Both the position numbers and the translations under genes were made by a program. From Anaerolineales bacterium (lineage in GTDB: Bacteria > Chloroflexota > Anaerolineae > Anaerolineales > UBA11579): a stretch of 64,000 bases of DNA. The notes below the pieces were generated by a model, which saw only the letters and a list, made by a program, of their open reading frames with translations, did not search any database and was not told where the DNA came from. The stretch spans positions 335,696 through 399,695 of the forward strand of contig JAHBVE010000003.1 in NCBI GenBank assembly GCA_019637675.1, in the 5' to 3' direction. Numbering within the stretch: the stretch's first letter is position 1; every line of letters starts with the position of its first letter. This document shows, one piece after another, positions 24,977-35,061 of the stretch.

Positions 24977-25513
24977 CTATTGCGCCACCAACTCCGCGTA
25001 CTTACTGCGCAGCTTGCTCAACTTCGGCGGGATCACCGCCATGCAATAGCCTGAGAACGGGTTGCGCTCGAAGTAATTGTGGTGATACTCCTCGGCCACG
25101 AAGAAGTCGCCCAGCGGCGCCACTTCTGTCACGATCGGCCGGCTGTAGTCGCCGGCGTGCTCGCGGATGAACGCCTCGGCCTGGGCGCGCTGCGCCTCAT
25201 CCGCATACAAGATCACCGAGCGATATTGCGTGCCGATGTCGTTGCCCTGGCGGTTCAGCGTCGTCGGGTCGTGGGTGGCAAAGAACGCCGTCAGCAGGTC
25301 GGCGTAGCTCACCACGGCCGGGTCGTACTCCACCCGCACCACCTCGGCGAAGCCTGTGCGCCCGGTGCACACCAGCTCGTAGCTGGGCGCCTTGGCGCCC
25401 GCCGGTCCGCCGGCGTAGCCCGGCTCGATGCGCACCACGCCCTTCAATATTTTGAGCGCGGCCTCAGTGCACCAGAAGCACCCGCCGCCGAATACGGCTG
25501 TTTGTGTTGTCAT
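24977..25513 (-). CDS. msrA: Peptide methionine sulfoxide reductase MsrA
   Basis: It reduces methionine-S-sulfoxide in proteins and free Met. The 178-aa protein has the GCFWC motif with catalytic Cys12, the [19 protein letters not shown] signature, GYAGG, and [20 protein letters not shown] single-domain MsrA is typical; no msrB is in the window. A TAGGAT hexamer lies 6 nt before the ATG with no Shine-Dalgarno sequence, suggesting a leaderless mRNA. Confidence 0.96.
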   Translation of the reverse strand: MTTQTAVFGGGCFWCTEAALKILKGVVRIEPGYAGGPAGAKAPSYELVCTGRTGFAEVVRVEYDPAVVSYADLLTAFFATHDPTTLNRQGNDIGTQYRSVILYADEAQRAQAEAFIREHAGDYSRPIVTEVAPLGDFFVAEEYHHNYFERNPFSGYCMAVIPPKLSKLRSKYAELVAQ

Positions 25514-25519
25514 AGCTCT

Positions 25520-25525
25520 ATCCTA
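25520..25525 (-). promoter_or_regulatory. -10 element of msrA, leaderless configuration
   Basis: TAGGAT on the minus strand ends 6 nt before the ATG at 25513. The spacing matches the other leaderless candidates in the window. Confidence 0.4.
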
Positions 25526-25530
25526 CAAGC

Positions 25531-25608
25531 AAGTGATGAGTGCGCAGTGAACGGTGACCAGGAGTTTTCGCTTTTGATCTTACTGCTCACCATTCACTGA
25601 GTCTCACT
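25531..25608. repeat. Dispersed palindromic repeat, CAGTGAACAG family, copy 3
   Basis: The arms GTGCGCAGTGAACGGTGACCAGG and TACTGCTCACCATTCACTGAG are related to the copies at 14148 and 17493. It occupies the msrA upstream gap and overlaps the last codons of the leftward Rossmann gene by a few bases. Confidence 0.65.
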
Positions 25609-27295
25609 GCTTCCCGCGCCGCCCCTCATCCTCATTGATCGCTACCCAACCGGCCATCTCGCCGATCTCGAAGCGGTCATCGTCGGCCCACTCGCGCACG
25701 GAGGAATATGCCCGGTCATAGCGCGACGAGCTGTCGCTGCCGCTCAGCTGCTCCTTCACCATGGCGCGGATGCCTTGCAGGCGTTGCTGCCACTGCGCCA
25801 TGTTCGCCACCGTCAGGTCCACCCAGCCGTTGTGGGCATTCTCAGACTTCACCACCGGCCCGCGCAGAATGCGCTGCCCGTCTGAGAGCAGGATTGGCAG
25901 CCCCACGGAGATCATCTCCTGGCGCAGCTTGGCGTCGCTGCCCACCCGCGCCTCCAGCTTGGCGGCCATCTGCTCCGGCGTGTCGGCCAGGGCGTTGCCC
26001 ATCTTGTTGCCATACTCCTGCTTGAGCAGGAAGGCTTCGAACATCAGCTTGGACATGCGCGGCGGCCCGAGGATCTCGAACGCCACCGATTCGCCGTGCT
26101 GCTCGCTCAGCTCGCGCAGGCGGCGCAGCGCCGAATCGCGCAACGTGCCGGCCCGGAAGCTGGGCCCCATCACGGCGCTGTCGAGCGCGGCCACAATGTC
26201 GCGGCCCGTGTTGCCGCCCATGATCTCGCGCACCACGTTGAAGGCGATCTCCTCCGGCGTCACGAACTCCATCTGCCCGTACGAGGTGATGGCGGCAAAG
26301 TCGCCCGCCGCGAACAGGCCGTTCTCGCCGGTGTTGATGTACACCGCCTCCATGGCCTTGCCCGTGGCCGCCCCGAACTCGCCGCTTGGCGCCAGGTTGG
26401 CGTCGTTCAGTGGCAGGGCTTGCTCCGGCGGGCAGTCGTACAGCATGAAGTCTTTGCCGCCGCGGCTGATCTTGCCGTAGCCGATCTCTTTCCAGGCGAT
26501 CAGCGCTGTGGGCTTGAACTCCTTGACCACCGTGGGGCCGCCCGGCGTGCGCGCCATCAGGAAGGTGAGCAGCGACTGCGCGCCGGCCAGCGCGGCTTTG
26601 GACATCAGCACCCGCGAGGGCTTCTCTTCGCCGTGCGTGTAGGGAATATTCAGGCCCATGCCGCCGGTGCCGCTGGTGCCCACCTTGACGTAGGCCTGCG
26701 TGCCAGCTTCCAACATGGCCTCATGCATGATCTGGATGTGGCGCACCAACTGCGGGATGTATAGCGAGGCCAGCAGCTGCTCGATCTCGTCCGGCCAGTT
26801 GGTTTCCGGGTTGCCCTTGGCGATCTCGCTCTGCAGCTTGCGCGCGTAGGCATAGATGTTCTGATAGGCCACGCCGGTGGAGGTGTTGATCGCGTCCACT
26901 ACGATGTGGGCCGGCTCGCCGTCAAGCCCTTCGGCCTTGCCGGTGATGAGCTGGTACAGCAGGGATGCGCTCAGGATCTCATCGTTGAGCTCATCCACGA
27001 TGTCGTTGATGAGCACCTTGCGCTTGGCCGGGTCGGCCAGGATGGCGTTGCGGGGCGGGTTCTCCGCCTCCTGCCATTCGGCGCGTACGAAAATGTCTCC
27101 CCAGGCGGAGAGGAACTTGGTCTTACTATTCGGGAAAGCTGCTTTCAGCTCTGCGATGGCCTGATCTGATTCGGATCTCTTTAGTGAAGCGACTATCAAC
27201 CGGGCAGGCTCGTGCGCCAACAGCTCCCGGCACACGGCGTTGCCCACCAACCCAAAACCACCCAAGACAAGGGCATTCTTTCCACGAATATCCAT
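25604..27295 (-). CDS. NAD(P)-binding Rossmann protein of unknown function, 563 aa
   Basis: The N-terminus has a clear dinucleotide-binding fold (NALVLGGFGLVGNAVCREL, GGxGxxG at about 12-17), as in short-chain dehydrogenases and saccharopine dehydrogenase-like proteins. The remaining 450 residues contain KVGTSGTGGMGLNIPYTHGEEKPS, EIMGGNTGRDIVAALDSAVMGPSF and several conserved-looking glycine loops, but no family I can name. There is no membrane segment. It is monocistronic, with a perfect 20-bp-arm palindrome upstream. An oxidoreductase acting on a large or activated substrate is plausible but unproven. Confidence 0.6.
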   Translation of the reverse strand: MDIRGKNALVLGGFGLVGNAVCRELLAHEPARLIVASLKRSESDQAIAELKAAFPNSKTKFLSAWGDIFVRAEWQEAENPPRNAILADPAKRKVLINDIVDELNDEILSASLLYQLITGKAEGLDGEPAHIVVDAINTSTGVAYQNIYAYARKLQSEIAKGNPETNWPDEIEQLLASLYIPQLVRHIQIMHEAMLEAGTQAYVKVGTSGTGGMGLNIPYTHGEEKPSRVLMSKAALAGAQSLLTFLMARTPGGPTVVKEFKPTALIAWKEIGYGKISRGGKDFMLYDCPPEQALPLNDANLAPSGEFGAATGKAMEAVYINTGENGLFAAGDFAAITSYGQMEFVTPEEIAFNVVREIMGGNTGRDIVAALDSAVMGPSFRAGTLRDSALRRLRELSEQHGESVAFEILGPPRMSKLMFEAFLLKQEYGNKMGNALADTPEQMAAKLEARVGSDAKLRQEMISVGLPILLSDGQRILRGPVVKSENAHNGWVDLTVANMAQWQQRLQGIRAMVKEQLSGSDSSSRYDRAYSSVREWADDDRFEIGEMAGWVAINEDEGRRGKQ

Positions 27296-27358
27296 TCACA
27301 CGCTCCATAGGGATCTACGCCGAAACTGACGCTCCTTTAAGGATACTACGCCTTAGGC

Positions 27359-27399
27359 GCGAAAACTCCCTCGGAAGCTGCTTCCGAGGGAGTTTTCGC
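27359..27399. terminator. Perfect 20-bp-arm palindrome, probable bidirectional terminator
   Basis: GCGAAAACTCCCTCGGAAGC at 27359-27378 is followed, after one T, by its exact reverse complement. The A and T tracts inside the stem make it an intrinsic terminator for the leftward HAAS gene ending at 27404, and possibly an insulator for the next gene. Confidence 0.75.
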
Positions 27400-27403
27400 A
27401 TAG

Positions 27404-28387
27404 CTATTTTTGCTCCGCCACGCCGCTGAGGCCGAGGGCCTCCTCCGGCGTGGGCTTGGGCCGCAGCAGCTTGCGCAGCTCGTTGGCGGCGGTGCCCAGC
27501 ACGATGACGATGGCCACCAACATCGTCCAGGCGATGCTGGCGAACACGCGGTCATCCCACGGGCCGGGCTGCAGGATGCGGATGGTGATGCCGCAGGCGT
27601 AGCCCAGTACGAACACGCTGGCCAGGCTTTGCAGTACCGTGGCCCAGCGGGTGAGCCGGGTCCAGCGGCCCTGCAGCAGCTTGGCGGCATTGATGAGCAC
27701 ATCCACCGCGGAGAGGGCGATGAACCACGGCAGCAGCCCGGTCAGCCGGGTGAGCACCTCGTGGATCAGTGCCCAGCTGCCGCCGCTGGGCAGCTGAATA
27801 TCCCAGGGCAGCGAGCTGAACACGCCCACCATGGCGATCTGCGTGATCAGCTCGGCGATGGTGTCGGCATAGTCCAGCCGGTCGGCTGCCGGCAGCAAGG
27901 CCGGCAGCTTGGCGGGATCCCACTCCGGCTCTTTCACGTCGAGGTCAGGCAGGTTGCGGTCGATCACGGCGAAGACCAGCGTGATGACGCCGAAGCTCAT
28001 CAGCAGCACCTTGATGTAGTTGCCGATCACATCGCCCACGGTGAAGTCGAAGCCGGTGTTGGCTATGACCAGCATCAGCCCCACGAGATGCAGCAGGGTG
28101 ATGATGGCGCCGCTGATGGTGAGCACGCGGCGGTAGGCCGGCATGACCTGCGGATGGATCAGCGAGTGGCCCACGCCGTAGCTGACGGCCAGCTTCTCCG
28201 GCGGGCCATATTCCTTCAGCAGGGCGATGATGCCCGCTTGGTCTTGCGGCGCGGCGGGGTCGAGGCCGCGTTCCTCGGCGGCGTCCAGCAGGGCGGTGCG
28301 CAGCTCCAGCTGCACATCCGCCCGGGTCTTGCCCGGCAGGCGGCGGCCCACGGCTTGTACGTAACGATCGATCAAAGTTTCTTTCAT
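27404..28387 (-). CDS. HAAS-like domain membrane protein, paralogue A
   Basis: 327 aa. Residues 1-75 form a soluble domain (ETLIDRYVQAVGRRLPGKTRADVQLELRTALLDAAEERG, then LKEYGPPEKLAVSYG) resembling the HAAS/DUF1700 domain that accompanies PadR regulators. About six transmembrane segments follow. I start at the ATG at 28387, where the homology to the upstream paralogue begins. It is the third gene of the PadR operon. The biochemical role is unknown; such proteins are thought to work in PadR-linked signalling or envelope stress (inference). Confidence 0.7.
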   Translation of the reverse strand: MKETLIDRYVQAVGRRLPGKTRADVQLELRTALLDAAEERGLDPAAPQDQAGIIALLKEYGPPEKLAVSYGVGHSLIHPQVMPAYRRVLTISGAIITLLHLVGLMLVIANTGFDFTVGDVIGNYIKVLLMSFGVITLVFAVIDRNLPDLDVKEPEWDPAKLPALLPAADRLDYADTIAELITQIAMVGVFSSLPWDIQLPSGGSWALIHEVLTRLTGLLPWFIALSAVDVLINAAKLLQGRWTRLTRWATVLQSLASVFVLGYACGITIRILQPGPWDDRVFASIAWTMLVAIVIVLGTAANELRKLLRPKPTPEEALGLSGVAEQK

Positions 28388-28412
28388 AGTTCTCTCTGCG
28401 CGTATGCGCGGT

Positions 28413-29387
28413 TTATTTTCCAATTCTTTCGATGATGCGCTCAAGGCTGAGCGCCGGCTGCTCGCCGCGCAGCAGCACGAACAGCTGCTTGGCGGCCTCC
28501 AGCACCATGATGGCCACGGCCACCGAGAGGCCGAACTTCACCAGGTTGTCCACCACGGCGATGTTCACGATCTCGGCGTTCTGGATGATGGTGTAAAGCA
28601 CGAAGATGCTGGCGATCTGCAGCACGAATTCGCCGAGGCGCAGGACGCGGCTCCAGCGGCGGGCGCGGTAGACCAGCGCTTTGAGCGCCAGCTCGCCCAG
28701 CCACAGCGCGGTCAGCCAGGGCACGTAGGCCAGGAAGCTCTCGGCCAGCACGGGGAAGACGCGGGCGCCACCGTCATCCCAGCTGATGATGCCGATCCAG
28801 TGTGGGGCGAAGTTGAACACCAGCAGGGCGGCGATGGTGAAGATGATGCCGACCAGCTCCTCGGTGCGGTTGACGCGGTCCGGGTCTTTGATGGCGGGCA
28901 GTTTGCGCGGGTCCCAGGCCGGGTCGGCCTTGGAGGGCTTGATGACCTTGAAGCCTTCGAGCAGATAGAAGACGAAGGCCACCACGCCGAAGTTGAGCAG
29001 CATGTTGTCGACATAGTTGGCCATGAAGCTGCCCCACCATTCGAGGCTGAGGCCGCCGCGGTTGATCTGCAGCACCAGGCCGATGAGGTGCACGATGGTG
29101 ACCACGACGGCGGCGATGCCATAGCTGAGGCGGAAGGCCGGGAAGGCGGCCGGGCTGATGAGATAGCGCTCTGGGTGGTAGCGGGCGGCGAAGTGCTCCG
29201 GCTCGCCGAACTCGCCCAGCAGGGCTGCGATGCCATCGGCGTCCTCCGGCTGGCCAGGGTCGAGCCCGCGCTCGGCCATGGCGTCGTGCAGGGTGCTGCG
29301 CAGCTCGAGCTGCACGTCGGCGCGGGTCTTGGCGGGCAGGTGCACGCCGACCTCGTGGATGTAGCGGTCGATCAGGGTGTCGGTCAT
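28413..29387 (-). CDS. HAAS-like domain membrane protein, paralogue B
   Basis: 324 aa, the same architecture as the next gene: a soluble HAAS-like N-terminus (DTLIDRYIHEVGVHLPAKTRADVQLELRSTLHDA, LGEFGEPEHFAARY), then about six membrane segments. The two differ mainly in the loops, so they arose by tandem duplication and may form a heteromer. A GGAGG Shine-Dalgarno sequence precedes the ATG at 29387, whose first 4 bases overlap the padR stop (ATGA). Confidence 0.72.
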   Translation of the reverse strand: MTDTLIDRYIHEVGVHLPAKTRADVQLELRSTLHDAMAERGLDPGQPEDADGIAALLGEFGEPEHFAARYHPERYLISPAAFPAFRLSYGIAAVVVTIVHLIGLVLQINRGGLSLEWWGSFMANYVDNMLLNFGVVAFVFYLLEGFKVIKPSKADPAWDPRKLPAIKDPDRVNRTEELVGIIFTIAALLVFNFAPHWIGIISWDDGGARVFPVLAESFLAYVPWLTALWLGELALKALVYRARRWSRVLRLGEFVLQIASIFVLYTIIQNAEIVNIAVVDNLVKFGLSVAVAIMVLEAAKQLFVLLRGEQPALSLERIIERIGK

Positions 29388-29740
29388 TTCGTTCCTCCGG
29401 TGAGCAGGCCGCCCAGCGCCTGGCTGAGGGCCTGCCATTCGTGGGTCAGGTCGCCCAGCGCCTGGCGGCCCTGGGGGCTGATGCGGTAGTAGCGGCGCGG
29501 CCGCGCCTCATCCACCACGCGCCATTCGCTCTCGAGCAGGCCCTGGGCCTCCAGCCGGCGCAGCAGCGGGTACAGCGTGCCCTCGGGGATATCCATGCCG
29601 CGGGCGGCGAGCTGCTGTTTGAGCGAGTAGCCGTATTCGGGCTGGCCGAGCTGGCTGAGCACGGCCAGGCCAAGGGCGCCACGGCGCAGCTCGCCGATGA
29701 GCCCTTCGAGCAGGGTTGGGTACTCCTCTTTGGTTACCAT
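29384..29740 (-). CDS. PadR-family transcriptional regulator
   Basis: This 118-aa winged-helix regulator has LRRGALGLAVLSQLGQPEYGYSLKQQLAARGMDIPEGTLYPLLRRLEAQGLLESEWRV, the PadR core, with the ARPRRYYRISPQGRQAL wing. It is coupled (ATGA overlap) to the two HAAS-like membrane proteins, a classic PadR-HAAS pairing. The promoter carries a perfect dyad between -35 and -10, so autorepression is likely. The mRNA appears leaderless. Confidence 0.9.
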   Translation of the reverse strand: MVTKEEYPTLLEGLIGELRRGALGLAVLSQLGQPEYGYSLKQQLAARGMDIPEGTLYPLLRRLEAQGLLESEWRVVDEARPRRYYRISPQGRQALGDLTHEWQALSQALGGLLTGGTK

Positions 29741-29747
29741 ACGGGAT

Positions 29748-29777
29748 ACTATACTGTATATAACACAGTATTGTCAA
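29748..29777 (-). promoter_or_regulatory. padR promoter with internal operator dyad
   Basis: On the minus strand, TTGACA (fwd 29772-29777), an 18-bp spacer and TATAGT (fwd 29748-29753) lie 7 nt before the ATG. A perfect dyad, ATACTGT (29751-29757) and ACAGTAT (29765-29771) separated by 7 bp, fills the spacer and overlaps the -10. Bound PadR would block RNA polymerase. Confidence 0.75.
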
Positions 29778-29779
29778 TA

Positions 29780-30272
29780 GGAAGTATTGCGTGGGCAAAG
29801 GCAGCCCACGCGTTGGCGTTGCTACTCGGCTGCGCCGAGTTACGCAAGCGCCTGTAGCCAGTTGGCGGTGGGGATCGCTTCGTCGCTGCGCCCCTGCAAG
29901 GGGAAACTCCACTGCGCTTATGCTGTTTCCCCAGCGCTGCGGCGCAAGAACCCCTTCGCATGCGTTCGGACTGGTGTTTGCAACCCCAAGGTGTGCTCTG
30001 AGGGTCCCGCGCCGCAGGTTTGATGGTTTTTGCATTCTGAGGCATGCCAGGTGGAACTGTGCGCGTTGCATGCGATGGCGAAGCTGCTGACCTGGGTATC
30101 AGTTTCAGATATGTGAATGACAGCAATGACCTTAACGGATCCCTCCTCGGCCTTCGGCCTCGTTCGGGATGACAATGGAGCCGCAGGGGCGCAGCATGCT
30201 GCGCCCCTGCAAAGCAGATGCTCGAGCGCGCGAGCGGTGGTTTGATCGGAATAAGGAAGGGATTGAAAAGTA
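29780..30272. repeat. Gene-free 0.5-kb stretch built of hairpins and dispersed repeats
   Basis: It contains GCGTGGGC/GCCCACGC (29789-29811), ACTCGGC-TGC-GCCGAGT (29824-29840) and a GATCGCTTCGTCGCT fragment. There is also a CTTAACGGATCCCTCCTCGG...TTCGGGATGAC repeat (30131-30173) and a loopless 28-bp palindrome centred at 30196/30197. No convincing coding sequence is present; the ORFs in it lack RBS and family features. Confidence 0.7.
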
Positions 30273-31553
30273 TTAATCATCATCATGGTTTGAAATTGGG
30301 GGCGGGGTGGTGTCGTTAATAGTTAATAGTTCAAGGGCCTTGACAGTGAGCTGGTAGCTGGCTTTGGAGCCTTTTGGGCCGGCATCGGCGCGCTGGATGA
30401 GGCCGGAGAGCTTGAGCTGGTGGAGGGTATTGCGCAGGGTGCCGAGGGTAACGCTGTTGAGCTGGGCGAGGAGCTGCTGAGTGTCAGCTTCTTTGAGCTC
30501 CGCGAGGGTATCGAGAATGGCGGTGGCGGTGGTGCGCCGCGGCGGCGCAGGTGGGGGCGCGGGCTCGTCAGCCTCGAACGGCTGGGCGGTGAGATGGAAG
30601 CGGCCGGGGGCGAAGTGGGCAAGGGCGGAGAAGGGCTCGGGCGCGGCGTCACGCGTTTTGAGGGGCTGGAGGTTGATGCGAGGCGAGTCAGGCTCGCTTT
30701 CGATGTTAAGGAGCAGATCGACACCGGCGGAGATGACGCTGGAGCCGCGGAAGATGCCGGACTTGTTGTTGTGGTGCAGGATGAGGACGGCGGCGTGGGT
30801 GGCCTCGGCCAGGTAGCGCATGCGCAGGATGAAAGGCTGCAGGGCGAGGACAGAATTCTCGTCGCTGCCGCGCACGACATCGGCCAGGGCATCGATGACG
30901 ATGAGGCCAGCGTTGACGGACTGGGCGGCTTGCATGAGGCGTTCGCATTCGTCGGGATCGCGCAGATCGAAGTTGGGCAGCGACATGTAATGGAAGGGCG
31001 TTTCGGGCGTGGCGTTGTGGGCCTGGAGCGAGGCGTGGATGCGCGCCCAGAGGCGCGGCTTGCCAGTTTCTTCATCGATGAAGAGGACCGGGCATTGGTG
31101 AACGGAGCGGCCGAGCCAGGGCTTGCCGGCGGCGAGGCAAACGGCCAGATCGAGGGCGAGGAGGGTCTTCTTGGAGCCGGGATCGCCGACGAGGATGTTG
31201 AGCGAGCGGCGGGCGAGGAGGCCATCGATGCACCAGTCCTGGGTGGGCGGCGGCTTGAAGGCATCGGCGGCGTTGAAAATGAAGCGGTTGCTGAGCAGGC
31301 GATTCTCGCTGGGCGGGAGGGCGGCGAAGACAAGCTGGCGGATGGTGTGGCCTTCGGGATGGGTGTGGGTGAATGCGTCGAAGGCGTCCATGCGCTGGTC
31401 GCGGGTTCCGGTGACGGCGGCAACCGCGGCGAGGGCGGCAGCCCAGGCGGGCGGCCAGTCAGGCTCGGCGTTGGGCGCGGTGCCGTAGGCGGGGCCGTAT
31501 TCGATGAGGCGAGCGATGGTGGATGGCGCGGTGGCGGGCGTGAAATCGGACAA
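30273..31553 (-). CDS. RepA/AAA_25-type helicase-like ATPase with C-terminal winged helix
   Basis: 426 aa. The RecA-fold ATPase (about 105-300) has the P-loop VGDPGSKKTLLALDLA, a VLFIDEETGK strand, Walker B GLIVIDALADVVRG, and AVLILHHNNKSGIFRGSSVISAG, the typical RepA/AAA_25 signature of plasmid and phage helicases. A Pro-rich linker precedes a C-terminal helix-turn-helix (about 340-410). The start is a TTG at 31553 with AGGGGG upstream. No primase, integrase or origin lies nearby, so it is an orphan, probably a remnant of an integrated element. Confidence 0.75.
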   Translation of the reverse strand: MSDFTPATAPSTIARLIEYGPAYGTAPNAEPDWPPAWAAALAAVAAVTGTRDQRMDAFDAFTHTHPEGHTIRQLVFAALPPSENRLLSNRFIFNAADAFKPPPTQDWCIDGLLARRSLNILVGDPGSKKTLLALDLAVCLAAGKPWLGRSVHQCPVLFIDEETGKPRLWARIHASLQAHNATPETPFHYMSLPNFDLRDPDECERLMQAAQSVNAGLIVIDALADVVRGSDENSVLALQPFILRMRYLAEATHAAVLILHHNNKSGIFRGSSVISAGVDLLLNIESEPDSPRINLQPLKTRDAAPEPFSALAHFAPGRFHLTAQPFEADEPAPPPAPPRRTTATAILDTLAELKEADTQQLLAQLNSVTLGTLRNTLHQLKLSGLIQRADAGPKGSKASYQLTVKALELLTINDTTPPPISNHDDD

Positions 31554-31598
31554 TGGAACCCCCTGGCAATTTTTGATTGCTGATTTTTGATCGCTACA

Positions 31599-31657
31599 CC
31601 CGCCCTAGCGGGCGGGCTAATGGAGTTTCTGCTCGGCTTTTGCCGAGCAGAAACTCC
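31599..31657. repeat. Two perfect hairpins upstream of the RepA-like gene
   Basis: CCCGCCC-TAGC-GGGCGGG (31599-31616) is followed by a 16-bp perfect stem, arms at 31622-31637 and 31642-31657 (left arm GGAGTTTCTGCTCGGC) with a TTTT loop. Together they could be iteron-like, a terminator pair, or a palindromic mobile repeat. Confidence 0.8.
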
Positions 31658-31792
31658 TGCTACTGCGAGTGAGCTATAGCATGGAAGGCGAGGGTTGTGG
31701 GGGATTGGGGGCGGGTGTCAAGGAGGAGATAACTATTAACTGAGGTAATGCTTCTAAGTTATGCGCTTTTTAACAAAACATAGCCATTAAAT

Positions 31793-32074
31793 CTAGTCTT
31801 TGGGTAAGAATGCCTTTAATGCCTTTGTCATTCCTCGAAGTTCAGCAGTTGATTCTCTAAGCATCGCATCGAAATTGTCAACACGGTTTCGCATGTCCTG
31901 AATAATTGCCCTGATTTTGTCCCCATTTCCGCCCTGCTGTTCGATTTCAATGGCAAGGGTTTCGTACTCAGAAAGATTTCCTTCTAGATTAGACTTTGCT
32001 TCATTCCAAAGACTGACAATATGCTCTCTAGCTTGGATGTTCTCGTCCAATTGCCGTTCAATTTCACTTGTCAT
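31793..32074 (-). CDS. Small coiled-coil hypothetical protein, AT-rich gene
   Basis: 93 aa, almost all helical and strongly charged (EIERQLDENIQAREHIVSLWNEAKSNLEGNLSEYETL, RAIIQDMRNRVDNFDAML), so probably a coiled coil. It has no membrane segment or known motif. The base composition is visibly more AT-rich than the neighbours, pointing to recent acquisition. A GAGGG lies upstream of the ATG. It is near the RepA-like gene and shares its orientation. Confidence 0.5.
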   Translation of the reverse strand: MTSEIERQLDENIQAREHIVSLWNEAKSNLEGNLSEYETLAIEIEQQGGNGDKIRAIIQDMRNRVDNFDAMLRESTAELRGMTKALKAFLPKD

Positions 32075-32470
32075 AACTCTGTCGCCCTCGTCTGTTGGTG
32101 GCTTTATAGCAATACGCCAATAAAGCCTATTCCAAGAGTGAGCCTAGTTTCTCACCGGTAACTTTTCTTGCTTAGATCAGTATAACATTTCGGTATGTCT
32201 AAGTAGACACCTGGGTGCCTAGATACTCATCCGCTATCCAACAATTCTCTAACAAGATTCTTGTGCAGGGGGCCAGGCCGCCCCTATATAATCTCTGCAT
32301 TCCCAGTTTGGGGATTTGCTTAGTGACTGAAAGTTGCATGTTCATGCAACTTTCAGTAGCCCTCGCAATGACAGAGGGCGGCAAGAGGCATGCTCCTTGC
32401 AATTACGGGAGAGCGATTATTCGATTAATACGATTGCTGCCTGCGGGCGGCGGTTAGGTAGGAACCCACA
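32075..32470 (+). promoter_or_regulatory. Upstream region of clpC with -10 element and long hairpin
   Basis: TATAAT at 32287-32292 has TTGTGC 20 bp upstream, a weak pair. A 15-bp perfect hairpin (32326-32357, arms ACTGAAAGTTGCATG and its complement, TT loop) lies in the leader. An imperfect dyad TAGACACC/GGTGCCTA lies near 32207-32222. Neither a CIRCE (TTAGCACTC) nor a CtsR-type operator is visible. No gene was found in this stretch. Confidence 0.5.
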
Positions 32471-34948
<2,478 letters not shown>

Positions 34949-34957
34949 AATGCAAGC

Positions 34958-34988
34958 AAAGAGCCGCCCAAACGGGCGGCTCTTTTGA
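34958..34988 (+). terminator. Intrinsic terminator of clpC
   Basis: AAAGAGCCGCCC, an AAAC loop and GGGCGGCTCTTTT form a strong stem and T tract. It is almost identical to the terminator at 36707, suggesting a recurrent element. Confidence 0.92.
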
Positions 34989-35061
34989 TTTTAGGGGGGA
35001 CATAGCCTGTGCTAAAATTTTTTGGCCTACATCTTTATAGGGGTAGAGGAGTGCCGATCCA

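Noticed and set aside
29780..30272. Small ORFs in the gap between padR and the RepA-like gene
   Set aside because: They consist of hairpin and repeat sequence, lack ribosome-binding sites and have no recognisable domains.
30420..31583. 387-codon open frame on the plus strand
   Set aside because: It is antisense to the RepA-like gene and Gly/Glu-rich. The minus-strand frame carries P-loop and Walker B motifs.
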